A DNA stretch of 64,000 nucleotides, from positions 50,683 through 114,682 of the forward strand of contig DEJW01000046.1 of NCBI GenBank assembly GCA_002353585.1. Reading direction: 5' to 3'. Source of the stretch: Prevotellaceae bacterium UBA2738. Its GTDB lineage: Bacteria; Bacteroidota; Bacteroidia; Bacteroidales; Bacteroidaceae. Positions 37,226 through 49,200 of the stretch are shown here, piece after piece (the stretch's first letter is position 1; each line of letters begins with the position of its first letter). Made by a program: the position numbers and the translations under genes. The notes below the pieces were generated by a model. The model was given only the letters and a program-made list of their open reading frames with translations. It was not told where the DNA came from and did not search any database.

Positions 37226-40200
37226 ATGATGACAGAACTAAACAAAGTCGTAAAGGTAGCACTCGTGGCACTCACCATGTTGGTGGGAGCACAGGGTGCA
37301 TGTGCAGATGATGTAACGCCGGCAGAGCTGATGGAGAGCACCAAGGCTCCGTTCGGTTTTGCTACGTTGAGTTCGCGTACGGAGAAGACTGCGTATAACA
37401 TCACTGGTGGCGGTGCCTATACCGTCAGCGACGTGAAGGCACTCGTGGCTAAGGGCAAGGCAGCAGGCGGTTCGGCAGGTAGTACCATGACGGTCGATGG
37501 CAAGAAGGTTATCGTGCTCGAGGCTGATGGCACTAAGACCGATATGGCGTCAACCATTAAGACTGCCATAGAGAGCAACGACATCATCGTATTCGATGGT
37601 GACCACTCCCTCATGGGCGAGAAGGAGACAGGCAAGACCAATTTCTATGTCGATGCCTTCATCACCCTCAGCGGACTGTCAGGCAAAACCATCATAGGCA
37701 TGAATGGTGCGCGTCTTTGCACAACATGGTATCTTACCGATATCATCAAGTCATGGCTCAACTCTGTAGAGACCAGCTCAGGCTCAGGTGTTTCCAATGC
37801 CTCTACTGCAGCAGGTACGGGTGGCACAATTGTCGTCAACGGCAAGGAGATAGCCATAGATGAAGAAGGTGAGTACCTCACCCGTAAGACTCTTGTTGAG
37901 AAAGGTGAAGCATCTAAGGCGAAGCAGGATGCAGGCGAGAGCCTCACTGCGCAGGATGAGGAAAACATAAAGTTCCTTCTTACTGAGGCTTACCGCAGGT
38001 CAGGTGTGTTCTATATCACTAACTGTTCTAACTTAATAATCCGCAACCTCTCCTTCCAGGGACCTGGTTCAGTCGATGTAGGCGGTTATGACCTCGTTGC
38101 TATCATCAATGGTACTAACCATGTGTGGGTTGACCACTGTGAGTTCATTGACGGTCAGGATGGTAACTTCGATATCACCAATGAGTCTAACTTCATCACC
38201 ACCTCTTGGTGTCACTTCCACTATACCGACCGTTCTTACGTCCACCAGAACACCAACCTTGTGGGTTCAAACGACAAATATGATGGTAAGAGTGGCGAGA
38301 CTTTCGACGATACAGGCAAGCTTAACATCACTTTCGCTTACAACGAATGGGGCGAGAACTGCCGTTCACGTATGCCTATGGCGCGTTTCGGTAAGATACA
38401 TATGCTGAACAACTGGTACAACTGTCCAGGAAACACCGAGAATGCCATCAACCCGCGTAAGCAGTCTGAGTTCCTTATCGAGGGTAACTACTTCGTGTCT
38501 GGCATCACTAAGACCTTTAAGGCAAGTGAAGCCACGGGTATCAGTGCCAGCGACAATACCCTTTCTGACCCTGCTGCCACCAGCATCAATGCCAGCGGCT
38601 CTGCCGTCAGCGTGCCTTATACATACGGTAAGGTAGCATCAGCCAAGGTGCCAGATATGGTGGAACTCCTCGTCGGACCTATTCTCGACAAGGAGCCAAA
38701 CTATACAGTGTACCCTAAGGCAAGTGATGATGCTACCATTAATACTCAGTACGATGTTGAGGTTACTGCAACAGAGGCTGAGAGTGGTCTGACTTTCTCC
38801 GTGTGGGCAGACAATGCCATGACCTATCAGTGGTATTCTAACACAACAGCATCAGAGGAAGGTGCGACACCGATAGAGGGTGCTACCCGTAATGCCTACA
38901 CTTACAGGGAGAACAGCGAGGGCTCCATATACCTGTATTGTGTAGCGACAGGTGTAGGCGGTGTCAAGCGTTCCAACTTTATCCACGTTACAATTAAGGG
39001 TACTGGTGCTCCCAAATTCTTCACAAACCTGAAGAAGAGCAGTTCCTATATCTATGATGTCATCTTAGGCACAAATTACTCTACTCTCAGGGTAGATGCA
39101 GGCAATAATGTCACTTATCAGTGGTATAAGAACACTTCGGCAGCATCAACTACCGGAGCGGTGGCTATAGATGGCGCAACGTCGGCGACATATACCATAG
39201 ATGCAAGTGAGCGGGTTGAGAAAGGTTCGGAATATTACTATTGTGTGGCAACACGTCCTGATGGTTCATATTCCAGTACCTCAAATATCGCCCGTGTCAG
39301 GTTCGTATCAGGCTCATATATCATAAAGTGGAAAGCTGACAAGGATACGCCAAAGGCTGGTGATGCAGACCTTAATGGCATAGAGAACAAGGGTACAGCA
39401 TCATACGCTGCACAAGATGGCTTGGGTGTCTTGAAATTAGGTAACGGTCCTTCTGGTGCGGAAACTAACGGTTTCAAGCTTACAGCAAATGATGGTTTCC
39501 AAGTAGGCGATGTAATTACTTTTGCAGGCTTTATTAACCATGCATCAAATAAAGCTCATGCAAGACTTGTAATAATAAAAAACTCTGCTATAGTCGATTT
39601 ATATAATCCAGGCGTTGATTTTGTCAATAAGAATGGAAACGCGAGTGCAGAGCCTGTAGATTATTCATATACGATAAAGGCTGGCGACCTTGATGACACG
39701 GATGGTTCTATCTATGTGGCACGTGAGGGCGGTACAGGTTGCTACCTGACAAAGATATACGTTTCACGTGGTAACATGGATGATGCCAATCCACCAGTGT
39801 ATGTGACTAATTTGAATAGCACTTATAACACTACGGTAGGCTCAGCCGTCTCTCTTGAAGTGAAGATGGAGGAAGAGGCTAAGTCTTACGCATGGTATGT
39901 TTCTACCACTGAAGATGGTGAGGGAAATCCACAAACGGGCGAAACTGGTTCATCATTCAGTTATACCCCTAAAGCTGAGGGCACCACATACGTATATTGT
40001 GTAGTCACCAACGGTGCGGGCATATACGCTAAGACTCTCAAGTCTGTAGTGGCAGCGGTAATAGCCAAGCCTGCTGGTGAACAGACCTACACATGGAATG
40101 TAAAGGATTGGACGACATTTGTTACTAATAAAGGTGCGGGCGAGAGTCAGGAATTCGGTGCAACGGAAGATTCATCTGAAAAAATGATATATTATGGTGC

Positions 40201-43200
40201 AGCAAAGAAATGTCAGGATGACGGAAATGGCGCTTCTGAATGGAAAGATGAGTTCACTAAAAGTGTTAATTTCGCTGCATCTACAACTACGTCTGGCTCT
40301 GAAAATGCCTTCTTTAAATGCCATGTTCCTGGTGCGGGAAAGATAATAGTTTATGTTCGTGGTAATAGCAGTAGTGGAGATAAATATGTCTTAGTTAATT
40401 CTTCCTTGTCTGAGACTGGAGCAACGAAATGGAAAAACAATGATGGTACGAATAAATTGACGGATGCTATAGAGTTTACTTTCGATAAAGCTACTGATAT
40501 TTATATATGGGGCGAAGGAGGAGGAAACTACTTCTATGGTGCTGTGGCAACGACACAGGCCGTTGAGAAAAAGAAGGTGGAAATAACTCAGAATTGGGTA
40601 TTCACAGAGGCAGCAGGTTGGGGAGCCCAAAATATAACATCTGATAAGACAGTGAATGGTCTTACGGCTGTCGTAGCAGCGGATAACACTGTAGCTATTG
40701 ATGCAAATCCGAAAAGCCTTGGCGATGAAAGCTTTACAATGAGAATGAAGCTTGGTGCTACAGGTTCTTCAACGAATCGTTGTCTCAAGTTCGACGTTTT
40801 AGGTCCTACGGTAATAGACGTCTGGGCTATGAGTAGCTCAAGTAGTACAGACCGTCCGCTGTATTATAAGTTTGGTGATGCCGATGCTGTCAAGTTTACA
40901 AATGGCGATTTGAATGGTAGTAGTCTTCAAAAGGTTACAGCTAATTACACTGGAAAAACTCCTACTACAGTGTATATATACAGTGGTAATGGTGGTATCA
41001 ATGTATATGGAATCAAGGCAGTGTCAACCGTAGAGGATGACGGTGCACCGAAATGTAAGACCCCGACGGCAACGAAAGGTGCTTATGTGGCAGGCAGTGG
41101 CTATAAGTACACTATAGCTACGGCTACTGTAATAGCAAAACTGCGCTACACTATCGGTGGTGGCGCAGAGCAGACAACCACTCTGCCAAGTGCAGAGATA
41201 CTTGTGCCGCTGGGTGCGAGTGTCAGCGTAAAGGCTGTTGACCTGTCAGCAGAAAGCCCGAAGACGGACTCTGAGACGCTGACGTTTACCGGTGATGCTA
41301 CGATGCCAAAGGTTACGGCTCCAACGGTAGCAATTGGTAAGTATTCGTTCACGACTCACAAGTTCCCTGTTACCATAACGTCATCTGCAGGCGGAACTAT
41401 TCACTACACTACGGACGGAACGACTCCGACCGCCTCTTCACCCACCTACTCAGCAGAAATAGGTGTAGCCCCATCTGCTACGGTGAAGGCTATGGTGGTA
41501 AAGGAGGATTACTCTAATTCTAATGTAACGGAGGCTACTGCCCTCAAGTTTACCCCACCAACGGGCATGGAGATAATCTGTGCACGAAATGGTGCGAATT
41601 CTAATGATAACAACTTAGGCGTATCTTACTTCATTGATGGTAGCAAGAAGTACAATGCTGGTGCCATAGACACGAAACTCCTTGACGAAGGTCTGAAGTA
41701 TCGTACCAACAACAAGGCAGAATGGGCAGGCAATACAGAAAACAAGCTGTATGGTATTCGTATAAATGTCAATGAGGGCTTCATCATAAAGCGTATAGTT
41801 TGTGACGACCTATACACCAATGCAGACTCTGGCACAAAGGACATACTTAATAATATATATGTTGATAACTCGCTTACGGGCGTACTGCCTGCTGAAAAGA
41901 CGGACGTAACTCTTGATTACCGTCCCACTGACAAGTATAAGGCAACAGCCACTACGATTGATGTTGACAATCTGAATGCACACCAATACATAGATATCAT
42001 CACATCAGGAGGTAATCAGCAGCTGAGGGCTACATTCCAGGTGTACTATGAGGTTGATGATGAAGCAAAGGATGTCGTAATCAATGATGATACAGAACAT
42101 CCAATACTCATTAGAGAGTTTACATCAGGTACATTTACATCAGACGAGGTCTATTCAGAATCACCCAAAGTGGTAATACGTACAGAAAAGGGCTTTGAAT
42201 ATAACCTTGAGTATGATGGTGACGATAAGCTTGCTGAGGGTGGTAAGTCAAGATATGTTTATACTGTTTGTGGTACCAAGTACACCTTTAAGGCAACGGT
42301 GACCGAGGTCATGCCTCCTGTAATAAAGATAGCAGACGATTTTGAACTCGTAACGCCTGATGCGAAGCATATTACCACTGTTACTACAGTTGATGAGAAG
42401 GAAGTAAAGCTTAATGGTGGTTACGAAGTAAAACTTACTGACATTAAGGATAAGGAAGACGTAGTACCTTATATTGTATTGGACGGTGGTACTCCACAGG
42501 TTTATGACAAGGATAAGAAATACTATGCATTGAAGGCCGTTACGGCATACTGTAAGTATGGTGCAGGCGAGGTAAGTAAAACGGATGAAACTTCAGAAAA
42601 CTGCCCTGAGAATACATACAACGCTGCTAAGCCATTCGCAATATACATGTATCAGTATGGCTATAGCGATACTGGTGCAGGACAGGAAAGCGGTGCTACG
42701 GCAAGCACATGGGATAAGACGAAAGACCAGACTTACCTCGGTCTGACTGATAAGTATAATGTGATAGACCTGGTATTGCAGGATGCTGACCAGAAGAAGA
42801 TGATCAACACCGTGCGTCCTGACATCAGGAACGCTAAGCTGGTGGCTATATCAGAGATGATAGGCAGTAAGAGCCCTGAGGCTGGTAGCGTATATGCAGA
42901 GTCTAAACTGCAAGATGCCATCATGTCTGTTCGTGACTCGCTGATAGGCTATACCAACGTGCTGAACCTGAAGATGTTCTTCTACTCACAGTCACAGAAC
43001 AATACTACCCGCTGGGCGTGGGCACAGCCTGCTACTCTGCCTAACGACAAGGTGAGCATCATGCCTACCAATCCCATGTATAAGGTGTTTGAGAATGTAT
43101 CGTTCTCACGTGACGGCTCTATCGCCCTGTGGAGCGGAATAGACGAGGAGAGCACGCTTAACCGCCTGCAGCTCGTTCATAACTTCAACGAGGACAATGA

Positions 43201-46200
43201 AGACCTGCCTTCATTCACCCAGCTTGCCACAGCTACGGATGACGAGGGTGAGGTGTATGATGCCCTGCACTGGTTTAAGAAGGATGGCTACCAGTATATA
43301 GCTACGGGTATCTCTATCAATGACTATGCTCATTATGACACGAACCTGCGTAGGCTCGTTGCCACTATAGGTGAGATGATTAATAACGGCGAGGACCTTG
43401 ACACCAGACTGACCAGAATGCCGGCTCCACGTATCAGTGATAACGGCGACGGCTCTGCGACTATTACTAATAACAATCCGTCGGGTGTGACATATTACCG
43501 TACCAGCATAAGCAACAGCGAGGAATGGACTGCTAATGACATTAAGACTGCCGGCGGCGATGCCACGAAGGTAAGGACAGTCGATGCTAACTTCCAGACT
43601 GTGAAGTTTAATGCTGACTCTGTGGTGTATGCCGTGACATACGTGGGTGACGAACCATCTGATATATCAAAGGCTGAGATTAAGGGTAGCCATAAACGCT
43701 ACATATATCGTACCAACACTACCGAGGGCGTGACAGGCAAGGAGGCAGCATACGAGTTCTCTACCGACGATGCCAAGCTTGGCAAGGTAAAGATTCCTTA
43801 TAACCAGTCATTCTATAAGGATGGCTACACCGTAACTAAGTGGAGAGTGAAGGACAGAGTGCCTGAGACGCTGTACACACCAGGTGAAGATTTCCCTGCA
43901 AGGGATTACGTGCAGGACCTCACTCTCGAGGCTGTATGGGAGAAGAATGAACACCTCATAACCGATGCCGATATCAAAGAGACGGACGATATGCGTACCG
44001 TTACGTGGAACCTTCGCCAGAGTGGCGGTGCTCCGGCATTGTCTCTTGAGGCAGGCTCTACCAAACTGGGACAGACAGGCATCATCGTAGGTCAGATGAA
44101 GTTTAGCGACGGCAAGTTCATCGATGTGCCTATGACCATCGATGCCAACGGCTCTGCCGTGATACCTCTGTCAACGGGCAGCAACATGGAGGGTTCTGCT
44201 AAGTTTAACAATACGAGCACTAACTACGTGGAGCATGACTTTGCTCAGGTACGTACGGGAACCAAATTCACCTTCCCTGCCGTATGCGGCATGACGGTGA
44301 AGTATGTTCCTACCCAGTTTAAGAAGTTAACGGGAACTGACGAGTATGAGGTGGACGAGACCTACGTCACCATGTCAACACTCACTGACGGCACACTGAC
44401 CATCTTACCTTCTAACCCGGGACTCAACACCGCTGATGGCAAGATAACCATCACAGATGGCAAGGCTACTGTTGCCACAGATAACCGCACCGCTGGAGGT
44501 ACCTACGCCTACAACGGCGAGGCAAAGACGGCTACGCTTACATCTATCGATGCTGCTATGTACGCAAAACCAGAAAGCGGTACTACTGGCAACACGGAGA
44601 ACGCACTGAACACCTCTGCGTCTGTATTCATGGATAAGGTGGTGGCTATCTATCCGCAGTTGCATGACCTTATAACGCGCATCACTCTGCCGGAGAACAA
44701 TGACTCCATTTCGGCAGAGCCTCAGGTAAGGGTGGAACTCACCCCTGCTGCCAAGGCTAACTGCAACGGCAGATACCTTGCAGGAACCGAGCTGCAGATA
44801 ACCGTAACGCCAAGCTACGGATACGATATTGCTGATATTGGTGCCGTGACATTTTCTCCTGATGGTGCCAACAATAGCAAGAAGGGCTTCGTTCGTAATG
44901 CTGAGACAGGAGTAGTGACGGGCAAGTTCACCATGTATGCAGGCACGGAAGAGAACCCCGGCACCGTGGCTAACGTGGCGGTGAGTCAGAAACAGCTGCG
45001 TGCCTACACTGTTCAGGCAACGCCACCGTCAGCAGGTAGCGTGCGTGTGAACTCCAACACAGGCAAGGGTGAGGAAGAAGAATACCTGAAGTTTGTAGAG
45101 GGTACTACCATAACCTTCTCTCCAACTCCAAAGATTGGCTATCAGTTTGATGAGTGGGTGAACGCCAACGGCGATGCGCTGGACGTGACAGGCGAGGGCA
45201 TAGGCGCAATATCCGGTGTTTCCAAGAAGATTGAGGAAGGCGAACCTTGGCGTGGCGACCTGAATGTAGTGGTAGGTGCTGACAACTCTGGCGTGGAATA
45301 CTACGCCAAGTTTAAGACCGGTAATAGCGGTACGGTACAGTACAACCTGCCACTGGCAGCGCTGTATGTAAGCGACACTCAGTATGACCAGTTCGGCACA
45401 CGTCTCTTCGGCGTAGATGCCCTGAACGAGATAGTGACAACGGACATCCCTGCTGCAAAACAGGAAAAGTACAAATATACTCGCCAGTATGAGAAATACA
45501 AATTCCCTGTGGCACGTACCACAACGGCTCTTTATATTCCTACCAACTATACTCTCTATAAGGTGAAGGATGCGGAGAGCCCTTATGGATATACTCTGCG
45601 CAACTGGGTATATGTACAGGACTTTGATGAGGAGCATCCTCAGGCGCACTATGACAATATAGTGGAATACCAGATAGGTAACTACTATTACTTCGATGTG
45701 AAAGATGAGACACGTATGATTATGCCAATATTCAAGAAGAACGCTGTGAACTTCGACTACCGCACCACTACGGCAGACATCACGTGGGATTTCCGTACGG
45801 CATATCGCGCCCAGCGTCTATACTTTGACGAGAAGACTGAAAAGGGCTTCGACTATGCTACGCACACCACCATCAATGGCGGTGAGGTGATAGACGTAGC
45901 TCTGCACATCAGTGGTAAGGTAGATAACACCGTGCTCGACGAATGGTGTCACTTCGATGAGGGTACCGAGATTACAATACCATCAGGTCTGGGTGCCAAG
46001 TTCACCCTTGCCACCTACAACAAGTTGTCTTCTACCACCATTGACGGCGTGGTGCCTACTGACTACACCATGAAGGTGGAGAACAAGGTGCCGGTATATT
46101 ACTACACGTATGTAACGCCAAGTACGGCAACGAGCGTGAAACTGCTTATAGGCAGCGACCACACATATTATAAGTCAATACGTGCACAGCTGCCAAGTGC

Positions 46201-49200
46201 CGACAAGGTTAAGCTCATTACTACGGTGAACAACGGCGTACAGGGTAGCAACTCATTGTTGGGCGCATGGTCTGATGAGGATAAGACGGCGGAGGTCACA
46301 CCTGCAGAGAATCCTCTCAGCGAGACCGACACTGAATATACCCTCGCGCTGGGTTCTTACGTGACGGTAAAGGCTACTCGCAGACACTTCTATGAGCTGA
46401 AGGGCTTCATGGTTGACGGCAAGATGATAACCGCAGAGAACGCTGCTGCCGAGGGCTATACCCTGACAGAGCCTGATACTGACAGTGGAACAGACTATAG
46501 CCTCACCTTCCGTCTCTTCAGCTACGCTACGACGGTGGAGGCAGTATTCGGCGACCGCGAGACATACCAGATAACCTACGGCACAGGCGGACAGGCTTAC
46601 GGCGAAGCGCCTGGCGTGCAGGTAGTAGAGAGAGGTGAGTCGTTCACCATGCCTGCCAAGAACCAGACGCTCTACATGGAGGGCTACACGCTGAAGTACT
46701 GGATGGACGAGGACGGCGTTAATGCCGTGAAGGCTGACGGTACAGATACGGGCGAGAACAAGTATGAGTGGGGTAAGGAATACAAGACCACGAAGCACTT
46801 GTACCTGATACCTGTATTTGAAATCAATGACTTCACCCTGTTTGATATTCCTTCAGGCTACCGTAAGGTGTCATGGCCGCTGATAACCGGCAATGATGCG
46901 ACATACGGCAACGGTCCGCTGCTTAAGTATCAGAAGAGTGCCGGCGTAACAGTGGCGCAGCTCAAGCTTTCTGATGCAGAGGGCAGTCCGTTCATCGACA
47001 TGCCACTGAACATCAACTGCACTGATGCCGGCAAGGTGGACAACTCTTCTACTGACTATCGCTGTCAGGTTAACAGCGGTTCGCTGATGACGCTCCAGAC
47101 TAACGCTAACTGTAAGATTACGGTCTATACATCTAACGGTACGCTGGCAACCACCAAGATAGCAGGCTCTACATCATACAGCAACACCAGCTACACTGGC
47201 AGCATAGGCGAGAGTGCTAACGACCACTACGCTACGGTGAGCTACACTGGCAAGGAGGCTACTCAGGACATAGAGTTCACTGGTGATGCACCATATCTCA
47301 AGATGGTTGAGGTGGAGTATGGCAAGGTAGATAAGGAAGGACTGCCTAAGCTGGAGCAGGTGACGGTTAACAACGTGGCACTCGGCTCGTTCGGCTCAAA
47401 ATATCAGAGCAAACCCCTCTCTGACCTGATTAATGATAAGACTATAACCATAGACGTGACCCTTGCCACTGACGCCCGCACCATGCCTAAGGTGAAGGCT
47501 GAGGCTGACCAGGAAGATGCCATAGTGACCGTCACTCAGGCTACGATAGACAACCGCACCGCTACCATCATTCTCAGGGATAAGAACAAGGCTACGGTGG
47601 GTATCTATAAGATAGACTTCAACGTGAACTACGCCGATGTCGCTGCTCCAAAACTCCAGAAGATAGAGATGAGCGGCAAACTCGTTCAGGCACTCAATGT
47701 CAAAGACGAGATGCAAGGCTATCTGGAGGACGGCGCTACGATGAACGTCAACGGCGCTATCAGCATCACCTTCAATCAGGAGATGGTGGCTGAGGACTTC
47801 GAGTCAACTGCTCTGGGACAGACGATGTCATGCGTGGCAACTAATAACGGCAAGACCCTCGTGTTCTCTTACTGGGGACTGACGGTGGATAAGGAATACA
47901 CCTTCACCATACCGTCAGGTACGCTGAAGAATGCTTATGAGAAGGCGTATGCCAGCGAAATATCATTCACGTTCAAGACGGCAGCAACGTCACAGGTGGT
48001 TCGCCATAGGAATGTGGACTTCGTGGTCACCCACTCTCAGACGCATACCTTCAACTCTGCCGACCCAACGAAGAACTACACCTCTACGGCTAAGAGACAG
48101 GTGGCAAGCGACGAGCTGATAGCCAACCTCGAGGCTGCGGGCATAGCATACGGTACCATAGACGAGGGCTTGGCACTCGCCAACAGTAATTCTGGTACGG
48201 AGCGCTACTACATCTTCGTGCCTAACGGCGAATACCAGATAAAGGGTGACACACCGACGGATGCTATACAGAGTGCCGGCAACGGCTACGCTCCTGCCGA
48301 CAACAGCGGTGCGGTGCGCAAGGAACTCATGGGTAAGCAGATATATAACGGCGTGACGGTAATCTCTCACGACAACATTTCAATCACCGGTCAGGACCAG
48401 GAGAAGACCAAGCTCTGGAACAAGCCAGAGGTGGAGGGTATCTCTTATACTTCTACCTTCTTTGTCAAGAACACATCGGGCTTCTACGTTCAGGACATGA
48501 CCCTGCAGAATGCGTTCGACTATAAGAACAGTATCACCAAGCAGGGTGCTGCATCTGCACAGGCAGCGCGTGCGGTAGTGCTTCGTGACCGTGGCTACAA
48601 GACTATTATGAAGAACGTGACGATGGATAGCTGGCAGGATACCTACTACAGTAACCTGAGCAACCGCTATAACGACTCACGCGGATACTTCGAGGATTGT
48701 ACCATCAAGGGCTACGTTGACTTCTTCTGCGGCGACGGCGACCAGTGGTTTGAGAGGTGTAACCTCATGCTGCGCAACCGTGGCAACGGCAATGCGGTGA
48801 ACATCATGGCTCCTGCTACGTATGACAACCAGCTGTGGGGCTATGTATTCAATGACTGTAAGATAACCGCCGAGGACGATGCTTCATACAAGGTGAACAA
48901 CGGCAAGTTTACCCTTGCGCGTCCATGGAAGAACAGCCCTGCTGCTTCATTCCTTGGCACTACCTTTGACCTGTCCTCTACTGATGACGGTTATAAGCAG
49001 ATGACATCAGGCGGACTGGTACTGCGCTTCCATGAGTATGGCTCTAAGGATGCTAACGGTACGCTGCTCGACCTCTCTCTGCGTTCACTGCGCGCTTCAT
49101 CACCTGGTCCGGGCTCTTACTCAGCCGTCATGACTCCTGATGAGGCTGCACAATATACCGTGCACAATGCACTGGGTGGAGCCGATGGCTATGACCCGAC

